This document shows positions 22,780-31,885 of a stretch of 64,000 nt of DNA, piece by piece. The stretch lies in contig JBAIAC010000007.1 of the NCBI GenBank assembly GCA_037349315.1, positions 52,477,001 through 52,541,000 on the forward strand, given 5' to 3'. Position 1 is the stretch's first letter; each line of letters begins with the position of its first letter. A program made the position numbers and the translations under genes. Source of the stretch: Chelydra serpentina. Taxonomy: Eukaryota > Chordata > Testudines > Chelydridae. Below the pieces are notes generated by a model. The model saw only the letters and a program-made list of their open reading frames with translations, was not told the origin of the DNA and did not search any database.

Positions 22780-24090
22780 CCCGTTACTCAATGAGGGGGG
22801 TGGGGAAAATAGTAACCGAAAATGTGGAAATGGCAGAGGTGCTTAATGACTTCTTTGTTTCGGTTTTCACCAAGAAGGTTGGTGGTGATTGGACATTTAA
22901 CATAGTGAATACCAGTGAAAATGAGGTAGGATCAGAAGAGGCTAAAATAGGGAAAGAACAAGTTAAAAATTACGTAGACAAATTAGATGTCTTCAAGTCG
23001 CCAGGGCCTGATGAAATGCATCCTAGAATTCTCAAGGAGCTGACTTAGGAGATATTTGAGCCATTAGCAATTATCTTTGAGAAGTCATGGAAGATGGGAG
23101 AGATTCCGGAAGATGGGAGAGATTCCAGAAGACTGGAAAAGGGAAAATATAGTGCCCATCTATAAAAAGGGAAATAAGGACAACCCAGGAAATTACAGAT
23201 CAGTCAGCTTAACTTCTGTACCCGGAAAGATAATGGAGCAAATAATTAAGCAATCAATTTGCAAACAGTAAAGCTTTTGATACTGTCTCGTATGACCATC
23301 TCATAAACAAACCAGGGAAATGCAACCTAGATGGAGTTACTATAAGGTGGGTACAAAACTGGTTGGAAAACCATTCCCAGAGAGTAGTTATCAGTGATTC
23401 TCAATCATGCTGGAAGGACATAACGAGTGGGGTCATGTAGGGATCAGTTCTGGATCCAGTTCTGTTCAATTTCTTCATCAATGATTTAGATAATGGCATA
23501 GAGAGTACATTTATAACGTTTGTGGATGATACCACGCTGGGAGGGGTTGCAAGTGCTTTGGAGGATAGGATTAAAATTAAAAATGATCTGGACAAACTGG
23601 AGAAATGGTCTGAAGTAAATAGGATGATATTCAATAAGGATAAATGCAAAGTACTCCACTTAGGAAGGAACAGTCAGTTGCACACATACAAAATGGGAAA
23701 TGACTGCCTAGGAAGGAGTACTGTGGAAAGGGATCTGGGGGTCATAGTGGACCATAAGCTAAATATGAGTCAACCGTGTAACGCTGTTGCAAAAAAAGCG
23801 AACATCATTCTGGGATATATTAACAGGAGTGTTGGAAACAAGACACGAGAAGTAATTCTTCCTCTCTACTCCGCGCTGATTAGGCCTCAACTGAAGTATT
23901 GTGTCCAGTTCTGGGCACCACATTTCAGGAAGGATGTGGACAAATTGGTGAGAATCCAGAGAAGACCAACAAAAATGATTAAAGGCCTAGAAAACATGAC
24001 CTATGAGGAAAAGATTGAAAAAAATGGGTTTGTTCAGTCTGGAGACGAGAAGACTGAGTGGGGGCGGGGGGGGGGGGGGTCATGACAACA
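22780..24090 (+). pseudogene. CR1 ORF2 reverse transcriptase remnant
   Basis: ORF2 of CR1 encodes an endonuclease and reverse transcriptase that copy the LINE RNA at a nicked target. Visible in order are the N-terminal RT region with [16 protein letters not shown] (about 22990-23045), IPEDWKRENIVPIYKKG and NYRSVSLTSVPGKIMEQ (23120-23250), GSVLDPVLFNFFINDL (23440-23495), the FVDD catalytic box (23519-23530), and the thumb/C-terminal region with NKDKCKVLHLGR, ERDLGVIVDHKLNMS and ALIRPQLKYCVQFWAP (23630-23940). The endonuclease domain is absent (5' truncation). A stop in the first segment, frameshifts around 23070 and 23270, and a G run at 24063-24080 break the frame. Confidence 0.88.
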
Positions 24091-24268
24091 GCTTTCAAGT
24101 ATGTAAAAGGTTACAAGGTGGAGGAAGAAAATTTTGTTTTTCTTAACCTCTGAGGATAGGACAAGAAGCAATGGGCTTAAATTGCAGTGAGGGAGATTTA
24201 GGTTGGACATTAGGAAAAACTTCCTAACTCTCAGAGTGGTTAAGCACTGGAATAAAATGCCTAGGGAG

Positions 24269-24739
24269 CAGGGCCAGTGCAAGGAAGTTTCACGCCCTAG
24301 GTGAAACTTCCTTGCACCAGCCCTGCGCCCCCCCCCCCCACCCCGCGCGCAATGCCGCCTCACCCGCAATGCCCTCCCCCCAGCCAGCTCCCCCGCCCGC
24401 GGGAGCTCAGTCTCTCCCCCCTCCCCCCACAATGCCGCCCCCCCAGCCAGCTCCCCCGCCCGTGGGAGCTCAGCCTCCCCCCGCCCGAGGGCGCTCAGCC
24501 CCCCCCACGACCCGCGGGCAGCGGGAGATGAGTGGGGAGCCCAGGGCAGTGGGGCAGCTCATGGCGGCTGCCCCCCGGCTCCCCGCTCAGGCGCTGAGCG
24601 GGGGGACAGCGGGGCAGCTCGCGGCACCTGCCCCTCGCTAAGGCGCGGAGGGGGAGGGGGGAGGCTCGCAGCAGCTGCCCCCCAAATCTTGGCGCCCTAG
24701 GCGACTGCCTAGGGTCACCTAGTGGGCACGCCGGCCCTG
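24269..24739. mobile_element. hAT element nested in CR1, TIR CAGGGCC
   Basis: It starts CAGGGCCAGTGC, and the reverse complement of its right end is CAGGGCCGGCGTGCCC. A perfect 8-bp duplication ctagggag flanks it (24261-24268 and 24740-24747), restoring uninterrupted CR1 3' UTR when removed. A 17-bp hairpin lies just inside the left end (24278-24318). The interior is very C-rich with repeats such as CAGCCAGCTCCCCCGCCCG and makes proline-rich spurious ORFs. Confidence 0.9.
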
Positions 24740-24895
24740 CTAGGGAGGTTGTAGAATCTCCATCATTGGAGATTTTTAAGAGCGGGTTAGACAAACACCT
24801 GTCAGGAATGGTCTAGATTATTAGTCCTGCCATGAGTGCAGAGGACTGGACTAGATGACCTCTCAAGGTCCCTTCCAGTTCTATGATTCTATGAA

Positions 24896-25390
24896 AGTGA
24901 GAGAATAGAATATTTTTGGATGTATTTGCACAGCACTTTATACCATAAATGAAGTATTCTCACTGTATGCTATGAATGGGGGTTGTCAAGAATTGTTAAT
25001 TATGGAGGAGATGACTGCTTATACAGTGGGGGGCTGGTAGTGTGCTTGATACGAATTGCAGGTTTTCATTATGGAAGGATCTGAATAGATGTACTGAGAA
25101 ATTCGTGTTTGAATACAGCCTGCGGGTTGTGCCTTATCATGTCTTTGAAATACACATTCTCTGATGTGATTCAGTGAAGGTAATACACGTTTTTAATAAA
25201 ATAAAAGCCTTTATTTGTGAACATGGCTGTATTACAAAAAACAATACGAAAGTGTTGTCAGGGCGGCTAGCTGCCATTAAAACACCAAAACGCTAGTAAT
25301 AAACCAAAACCAGTAATGTAATAGAGTGCGTAACGCAAACCTTGAACTGTGCAAAATAATGAAACCTGTGCAAACAATAAATTAAGAATG
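24896..25390 (+). mobile_element. Possible 3' part of the interrupted Harbinger
   Basis: An AT-rich stretch between two CR1 copies contains AATAAAATAAAAGCC (25196-25210), a potential polyadenylation signal after transposon coding sequence. Its position just after the CR1 that cut the Harbinger suggests it is the displaced 3' portion. No TIR is visible because the next CR1 cuts it again at 25391. This is inference. Confidence 0.3.
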
Positions 25391-26755
25391 TAAGAGCAGC
25401 CGTGCTGGGTCACACCAACGGTCCATCTGTCCCAGTATCCAGTCTTCCAACAGTGGCCAATGCCAGGTGCCACAGAGGGAATGAGCAGAACAGGTAATCA
25501 TCAAGTGATCCGTCCCTTGTCGCCCATTCCCAGCATTGCAAACAGAGGGTAGGGACACTATCCTTGCCCATCCTGGCTAATAGCCATTGATGATGGACCT
25601 ATCCTCCATGAACTTATCTAGTTCTTTTTAAAACCCTGTTATAGTCTTGGCCTTCACAGCATCATCTGGCAAGGAGTTACACAGGTTGACTGTGTGTCGT
25701 GTGAAAAAAATACTTCCTTTTGTTTGTTTTAAACCTGCTGCATATTATTTTAATTTAGTGACTCCTAGTTCTTGGGTTATGAGAAGGAGTAAATAACACT
25801 TCCTTATTTACTTTCACCACATCACTCATGATTTTATAGACCTCTATCATATCCACCCTTCATCTCTTTGCCAAGATGAAAAGTCCCAGTCTTATTAAGC
25901 TCTCCTCATATGGCAGCTGTTCCATACCCCTAATCATTTTGTTGCCCTTTTCTGAAACTTTTTCAATCCCAATATATCTTTTTTGAGATGGGGCGACCAC
26001 ATCTGCACGCAGTAGTCAAGGTGTGGGCATACCATGGATTTATATAGAGGCAATATGCTATTTTCTGTTTTATAATCTATCCCTTTCTTAATGCTTCCCA
26101 ACATTCTGTTCACTATTTTGACTGCTGCTGCACATTGAGTGGATGTTTTCAGAGAACTATCCACAATGACTCCAAGACATAGGCGCCATCTCCATGTGTG
26201 CTTCAGGGCTGGAGGATCCACAGGGAAAAAATGGTAGGTGCTGAGTACCCACCAGCAGCCCCCCTGTCAGCTCCCCTCCACTCCCCCAGTGCCTCCTGCC
26301 CACTGGCGGGGCCCCGCAGATCAGTGCCTTTCCTTCCCTTCCCGCTCCTGCTGCCTGCCACAATCAGCTGTTTCATGGCGTGCAGGAGGCTGGGAGGGAG
26401 GGGGAAGGAGTAAAGATGCAGTGTGCTGAGGGGAGAGGGAGGCGGGAAGAGGTGGAGCAGGGATGGGACCTTGGGGGAAGGGGTGGAGTTGTGAGTGGGG
26501 CCTGGGGCAGAGCCGGAGATTGAGCACCCCCTGGCACTTTGGAAAGTCAGTGTCTGTGCTCCAAGATCTTTCTTGAGTTGTAACAGCTAATTTAGACCCT
26601 ATCATTTTATATGTATAGTTGGGATTATGTTTTCTAATGTGCATTACTTTGTATTTATCAACATTACATTTCATCTGCCATTTTGTTGCCAGTCACTCAG
26701 TTTTGAGAGATCCTTTTGCAGCTCTTCGCAGTCTGCCTGGGATTTAATTCCCTAC
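25391..26755 (-). mobile_element. CR1 LINE copy, antisense, with nested hAT
   Basis: Its 3' UTR lies at the left (GCTGGGTCACACCAACGG, then CCAGTATCCAGTCTTCCAAC) and ORF2 runs leftward. A 95-aa open segment on the minus strand (26221-25934) carries VDSSLKTSTQCAAA, ENSILPLYKSMVCPHL and YCVQMWSPHLKKDI of the RT C-terminal region. Beyond the hAT insertion the ORF continues with KCNVDKYKVMHIRKHNPNY (about 26674-26600). The copy is truncated near 26755, before the FADD box. It belongs to the same subfamily as 1-413 and 42296-44445. Confidence 0.88.
26178..26558. mobile_element. hAT MITE nested in antisense CR1
   Basis: The left end is CATAGGCGCCATCTCC and the right end reverse-complemented is CACAGACACTGACTTTCC. 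An exact 8-bp duplication ctccaaga (26170-26177, 26559-26566) flanks it, and excising the element restores the CR1 reading frame region. The interior is GC-rich and non-coding. Confidence 0.85.
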
Positions 26756-27965
26756 TCTTGCATGTCACCCATTCTTCTTTGCATTTCTAGTATGTTAAGC
26801 ATGCACTTAGCACCTCTGCAGGGGGGTAGAGGATTGCTAGGGGTCCAGCTAGTGTCCAGGCTCCATTGCTTAGGTCACCCAACCATGGTATTGTCCAATA
26901 CGTTCCTGATCTGCAGGACATGGTATCATGGAGGGGACTGAGGACATGGTGTGAGTAGAGCAGGAGCCTGAAGTCTTGTGGCCATTAGCAGCCTCTCAAG
27001 CAGGTCTTTCTGACGTGCTCTAGCTTCGTCCCTCAAGCTGCAGCAAGCCCCTCCCCCCTCCCCCCCCCCTCCCCCCGTGCTCTGCTGCCTGTCTATGCCT
27101 TTCCACTTGCCGTGAATCCTGTTCCCTTTGGTATTGTACCTGCTTGTTGGCCCCGTCCAGGATGTCCACCCATAAATTCATTACGGAAATGCCTCCTCTT
27201 TGACTGGTCCCTGACCGCTCAAAATCTCAGGCTCCTGTCAAGTGTGGCTGGGCTGCTGAGGTGAAAGGGCCTGAAAGCAGAACATTAGTTCCAATCCAAA
27301 TCCTATCAACTTCAATGAGAATTATTATAAGCTGGATTGTGGGGAGCTGGATGCATGCAGGTCAGCGAGCATCACATCAAAGGAAAAACTATCATGAGCC
27401 GGTGAGTAGTGCTGCCAGTATTCCATATTAGCTGCAGGAGCCCAATTTAAGTCCAGCTGTGGCTAGGACTTCAAACTCCAGGGTTCTTAATGCACCACTT
27501 TTCTTGAACACTAAACTCACTAAACAAAAGTCAAAAGAAAGAAAAGGTACCATATAAAACAGTTTTTGTTTTGGGTTTGTAATTAAATTCACCCTGTTTT
27601 TAGTTGCTTTGCCTTGTTCCACTTCTCATCCACAGGAGACATTGAGCATATTTCATAACATAAGCCACATTTTAAACGTGATAACGAGGCTCAGCATTAG
27701 ATCTCTCTTTCTCTCCCAGATAGCTCTAGCTGCTTTCAGAAAAATCTAGTGACTCATTCTTTGAGTGCAAGCTCTTTTTATAAAATACTCCTCGGAATGG
27801 ATGAGAGCCTAAGATCGAGAGAACAATTAGAACTGTAATTTAGTTGCTGACATGTTTTCCTTTGATCTTGCTGTTTTTCTAGAGATGGGGTTTGGTTTCA
27901 TAACCCCTGGAGTTGCACTTTGTTTGAATTTAGCTTTTAATGTTGCATGAACAAAAGCAGGAAGC
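26756..27965. other. No gene; one C-rich run
   Basis: The region has no recognised repeat termini. A C-rich run lies at about 27050-27077. The origin of the sequence between the two CR1 copies is unclear. Confidence 0.4.
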
Positions 27966-28745
27966 TCATAGATTCGTCATAGATTCTAAGGCCAGAAGGG
28001 ACCACTGTGATCATCTAGTCTGATCTTCTGTAAACACAGGTCAGAACTTCCCCAAAATAATTCCTTCTGCAGATTTTTTTGGCAAACATCCAATCTTGAT
28101 TTAAAAATTGCCAGTGATAGAGAATCCACCATAAGCCTTGTTAAATTGTACCACTCACTGTAAAAATTACGCCTTATTTCCAATCTGAATTTGTCAAACG
28201 TCAACTTCCAAGCAGAAGACCATGTACTTTTCTCTGCTAGATTGACGAGAGTATTATTAAATATTTATCCCCCACGTAAATACTTACAGACTGTAATTAA
28301 GTCACCTCTTAATCTTCTCTTTGTTAAACTAAATAGCTAGACTCAAGGAGATCAATCACTATAAGTATCAGAGGGGTAGCCGTGTTAGTCTGGATCTGCA
28401 GAAGCGACAAAGGGTCCTGTGGCACCTTATAGACTAACAGAGGTATTGAAGCATAAGCTTTCGTGGGTCAATACCCACTTCTTCGGATGCAAGCAGTGGA
28501 AATGTCCAGAAGCATGCCTCTGGACATTTCCACTGCTTGCATCCGAAGAAGTGGGTATTGACCCACGAAAGCTTATGCTTCAATACCTCTGTTAGTCTAT
28601 AAGGTGCCATAGGACCCTTTGTCGCAATCACTATAAGGCATGTTTTCTAGTCCTTTCATCATGCTTGTGGCTCTTCTCTGAACCCTCTCCAATTTATCAA
28701 GATCCTTCTTGAATTGCGGCCACGAGAGCTGGACACAGCATTCCA
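27966..28745 (-). mobile_element. CR1 3' copy, antisense, with nested palindrome
   Basis: Starting at the CR1 3' end (TCATAGATTCTAAGGCCAG, GACCACTGTGATCATCTAG) it runs antisense through the 3' UTR and into the ORF2 C-terminus (CTTCTCTGAACCCTCTCC, GTCCTTTCATCATGCTTG). It is interrupted at 28366-28625 by an R1 retroposon. The same subfamily occurs in sense orientation at 60410-60955. Confidence 0.85.
28366..28625 (+). mobile_element. R1 SINE-like retroposon in foldback form
   Basis: A 260-bp insertion is flanked by AATCACTATAAG at 28354-28365 and 28626-28637 (13 bp if the preceding C is counted). It starts TATCAGAGGGGTAGCCGTG, and from 28404 to 28625 it is a near-perfect 222-bp palindrome: 111-bp arms centred at 28514/28515, with only isolated mismatches (for example at the GTCCTGTGGCACC / GGTGCCATAGGAC positions). 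A 12-13-bp duplication fits LINE-type target-primed reverse transcription. The family name is not known to me. Confidence 0.85.
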
Positions 28746-29201
28746 ATAGCATTCACACCAGTGCGGAAACCAACTGAAATTCCATTGTTTGTGGAAAGAT
28801 TAGGTATTTTTTAGGGCTGTCAAGCGATTAAAAATGTAATTGCAATTAATTGTGGGATTAAAAATTATTATACTTATTAAAATTAAAAAACCACACTGTT
28901 AATAATAGAATACCATTTATTTTAAATATTTTTGGATGTTTTCTACATTTTCAAATATATTGATTTCAATTACAACACAGACTACAAAGTGTACAGTGCT
29001 CACTTTATATTTATTTTTATTACAAATATTTGAACTGTAAAAAACAAAAGAAATAGTATGTTTCAATTCACCTAATACAAGCACAGTAGTGCAATCTCTT
29101 TATTGTGAAAGTTTAACTTACAAATGTAGAATTATGTACAAAAAAACTGCCTTCAAAAATAAAACAATGTAAAATTTTAGAGCCTGCAAGTCCACTCAGT
29201 C

Positions 29202-29836
29202 CTATTTCTTGTTCAGCCAAGCGCTCAGACAAACAAGTTTGTTTACATTTGCAGGAGATAACACTACCCGCATCTTGTTTATAATGTCGCCTGAAAGCAA
29301 GAACAGGCATTCGCATGGCACTGTTGTAGCCGGCATCACAAGATATTTATGTGCCACCATTCCAGGGGACATGTGTCCGTGCTAATGACAGGTTCTGCTT
29401 GATAACAATCCAAAGCAGTGCAGACTGACGCATGTTCATTTTCATTATCTGAATCAGATGCCACCAGCAGAAGGTTGATTTTCTTTTTTGGTGGTTCAGG
29501 TTCTGTAGTTTCTGCATTGGAGTGTTGCTCTTTTAAGACTTCTGAAAGCATGCTCCACACCTCGTCCCTCTCAGATTTTGGAAGGCACTTCAGATTCTTA
29601 AACTTTGGATCGTGTGCTGTAGCTATCTTTAGAAATCTCACATTGGTGCCTTCTTTGCGTTTTGTCAAATGTGCAGTGAAAGTGTTCTTAAAATGAAGAG
29701 CATGTGCTGGGTCATCGTCCAAGACTGCTATAACATGAAATATATGGCAGAATGCAGGTAAAACAGAGCAGGGGACATACAATTCTCCCCCAAGGAATTC
29801 AGTCACATTTAATTAACACATTATTTTTTTAACGAG
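29202..29836 (-). pseudogene. hAT transposase C-terminal remnant
   Basis: On the minus strand, 29800-29400 encodes HFKNTFTAHLTKRKEGTN, then DPKFKNLKCLPKSERDEVW and a Glu/Ser/Asp-rich linker. After a frameshift near 29360-29375 the frame continues with HKYLVMPATTVPCECLF, LSGDIINKMRVVLSPANVN and KLVCLSAWLNKK, ending at a TAG at 29204-29202. This is the hATC dimerisation domain found at the C-terminus of hAT transposases. The consensus PATSxPSER is degraded to PATTVPCEC. The N-terminal BED finger and catalytic core are missing, so it cannot be active. Confidence 0.8.
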
Positions 29837-29896
29837 CGTCATCAGCATGGAAGCATGTCCTCTGGAATGGTGACCGAAGCATGAAGGGGCATATGA

Positions 29897-30048
29897 ATGT
29901 TTAGCATATCTGGCATGTAAATACCTTGCAATGCTGGCTACAAAAGTGCCATATAAATGCCTGTTCTCATTTTCTGGTGACATTGTAAATAAGAAGAGGG
30001 CAGCATTATCTCCTGTAAATGTAAACATGATTGTTTGTCTGTGATAGG
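29897..30048 (+). pseudogene. Inverted second copy of hATC coding segment
   Basis: In the right arm the plus strand encodes YLAMLATKVPYKC, FSGDIVNKKRAALSPVNVN and MIVCL, then a stop. This is the same hATC segment as on the minus strand at about 29360-29202. It lacks any upstream transposase part in the same orientation, which shows it is part of an inverted duplication and not a second gene. Confidence 0.75.
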
Positions 30049-30158
30049 CTGAGCAAGAAGTAGGACTAAGTGGGCTTGTAGGCTCTAAAGTTTTTATATT
30101 GTTTGTTTTTGAGTCCAGTTATGTAATTAAAAAAATCTTCATTTGTAAGTTTCACTTT

Positions 30159-30363
30159 CATGACAAAGAGATTGCACTACAGTACTTGTATGAGGTGAAT
30201 TGAAAAATACTATTTTATCATTTTTACAGTGCAAATATTTGTAATAAAAAATAATATACATGTTGATTTCAATTACAACACAGAATACAATATATATGAA
30301 AATGTACAAAAACATCCAAAATATTTAATACATTTCAATTGGTATGCTATTGTTTAACAGCAC
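30159..30363 (+). repeat. Source segment of a local 205-bp duplication
   Basis: This part of the right arm recurs at 31499-31705 with about five differences. It contains a 27-bp microinversion (30262-30288) relative to the left arm. Confidence 0.9.
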
Positions 30364-30780
30364 AATTAAAACTGCAATTAATCGCGATTAATTTTTTGAG
30401 TTAATCATGTGAGTTAACTGCAATTAATCGATAGTCCTAGTATTTTTTTTTTATGATTTAGTTATGTTGTCTCCAGCAAACATAGCCCCTGTTCTCTATG
30501 AGGCTGCATTACTTAAGAATTCCCTCTGGCCACAGAAAGCAAACACATGGGACTGGATTCTTCCATCTAAGACCACTTTGCACCAAATAAGCACTACAAA
30601 CAGCCAGCAGATGGGTAACTCTTTTTTGGGGGAGGTTTAGAATGTGGAAATGCCAAGATTGTAATTTCAAGATAGTTGTCATTAAATTATTGATGGTGCA
30701 CTGGAAGATCAGAATTAAGGTTGTGCAATGCTGTATGATTTCATGCCTTGAGTGAGATAACATTGTTGAGCAGACACCAA

Positions 30781-30988
30781 GGGTATGTCTCCACTGCAAT
30801 AAAAAAACCTGTGGCTGGCCTGTACCAGTTGATTCGGGCTCGCGGGGGCTATTTAATTGCAGTGTAGACGTTTGGGCCCAGGCTCCAACCTGACCCTGAA
30901 CATCTACATTGGAATTAAACAGCCCCATGAGCCTGAGTCAGCTGGCACAGGCCAGCCACGGGTTTTTTATTGCAGCATAGCCAGAGCC
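30781..30988. mobile_element. Palindromic Harbinger-like MITE
   Basis: The left end GGGTATGTCTCCACTGC and the right end are complementary over most of the element: ACCTGTGGCTGGCC pairs with GGCCAGCCACGGGT, GACTCGGGCTC-like with GAGCCTGAGTC, and GCAGTGTAGACG with the opposite CATCTACATTGG. The whole 208 bp can fold back. No target duplication is clear. Confidence 0.75.
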
Positions 30989-31498
30989 TCAATATAACAG
31001 AGAGGGCTTTACTATGGTGGAAATGGTAGTAGATCAATGCTTGACGATTTGTCTTGTATTGTACTGGGTGTGAATGTTGCCTTCATTTAGGGTTTCCTTG
31101 TATTTTTCATATGAAATATACTTGAGCAACTTAAATGCTAAGTTAAATGCTTTTATGGTGGATACTTTTACCTGCAGAAGTTCACCAATCTCCAATGCTA
31201 CTAGGATTTTGTTTCGTTTTTTAAAAAACCACTTAGATATCTCAAACATAACTACAAATGCCCTTTGGGACGCGCTATAAGTCTCTAACATAGTCTGAAT
31301 TGTCAGACATATTAGTGCCAAGTGGAGGGTAGTGGGGTGATGAAATTACTACCCTACCATTTGGTAAGATATTTAAAAACTCACATGTTCAGTATAATTT
31401 CTATAAATAAGGGAGAAGCCATTAAAAACAGCAATCTAGGACTGGCAGAAATGGCAAAAAGTCTATATGGCAATTAATGAACAAATCAGAATCGGGTC
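30989..31498. other. No feature recognised
   Basis: AT-rich. Only a 95-aa minus-strand ORF without recognisable domain. Confidence 0.4.
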
Positions 31499-31705
31499 TC
31501 ATGACAAAGAGATTGCACTACAGTACTTGTATGAGGTGAATTGAAAAATACTATTTTATCATTTTTACAATGCAAATATTTGTAATAAATATAATATACA
31601 CGTTGATTTCAATTACAACACAGAATACAATATATATGAAAATGTACAAAAACATCAAAAATATTTAATACATTTCAATTGGTATGCTATTGTTTAACAG
31701 CACAG
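31499..31705 (+). repeat. Second copy of hAT right-arm segment
   Basis: It is nearly identical to 30159-30363, including the 27-bp microinversion (here 31602-31628). It starts abruptly at TCATGACAAAGAG and ends at AACAGCACA, immediately before the turtle SINE, without hAT termini. Confidence 0.9.
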
Positions 31706-31885
31706 GGGGGGAGGGATAGCTCAGTGGTTTGAGCATTGGCCTGCTAAACCCAGAGTTGTGAGTTCAATCCTTGAGGGGGCCATTTGGGGATCTGGGGCAA
31801 AAATTGGGGATTGGTCCTGCTTTGAGCAGGGGGTTGGACTAGATAACCTACTAAGGTCCCTTCCAACCCTGATATTCTATGATTC
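31706..31885 (+). mobile_element. Turtle tRNA-derived SINE (Cry / tortoise pol III type)
   Basis: A tRNA-like head has a pol III A box TAGCTCAGTGGTTTGAGC (31718-31735) and B box GAGTTCAATCC (31760-31770). It is followed by a body (GCCATTTGGGGATCTGGGGC) and a tail TGGACTAGATAACC...GGTCCCTTCC ending ATTCTATGATTC. The tail matches the 3' end of the CR1 at 24850-24892, so CR1 enzymes probably mobilised it. The combination is that of the SINE described from cryptodiran turtles and is the main basis for the organism call. Confidence 0.88.

Larger units (their letters stand above)
22655..24895 (+). mobile_element. Long CR1 LINE copy, sense
   Basis: The plus strand carries much of a CR1 ORF2 and the complete 3' UTR. 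It ends with CCAGTTCTATGATTCTATGA, the CR1 3' terminal repeat, instead of a poly(A) tail. The element is interrupted by a hAT at 24269-24739. The reverse transcriptase remnant is described separately. A 19-bp tandem duplication at about 23090-23128 (GATGGGAGAGATTCC repeated) adds a local break. The copy probably inserted into the 3' part of the Harbinger element to its left. Confidence 0.9.
28812..30439. mobile_element. hAT foldback element with ~0.6-kb inverted arms
   Basis: The termini are TAGGGCTGTCAAGCG and, on the other strand, TAGGACTATCGATTAA. A perfect 8-bp duplication gtattttt flanks it (28804-28811, 30440-30447). The left arm (28812-29390) and right arm (29839-30439) are long diverged inverted copies of each other. 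The left arm lacks about 39 bp present in the right. Each arm includes coding sequence for the hATC dimerisation region, on opposite strands, while the 448-bp centre encodes the preceding transposase segment on the minus strand only. Ends and duplication length identify hAT. Confidence 0.88.

Noticed and set aside
24301..24641. Proline-rich plus-strand ORFs
   Set aside because: They are translations of C-rich repeats inside the hAT element.
29113..29316. Minus-strand ORF with CKCKQTCLSERLAEQ
   Set aside because: It is an alternative frame over the hATC region; the hATC motifs are read in a different frame.
29813..30028. Minus-strand ORF in the right arm
   Set aside because: It is antisense to the inverted hATC copy, which is read on the plus strand.
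31706..31780. Functional tRNA gene
   Set aside because: A and B boxes belong to the SINE head; the sequence continues into the SINE body and CR1-like tail and cannot form a proper cloverleaf acceptor.
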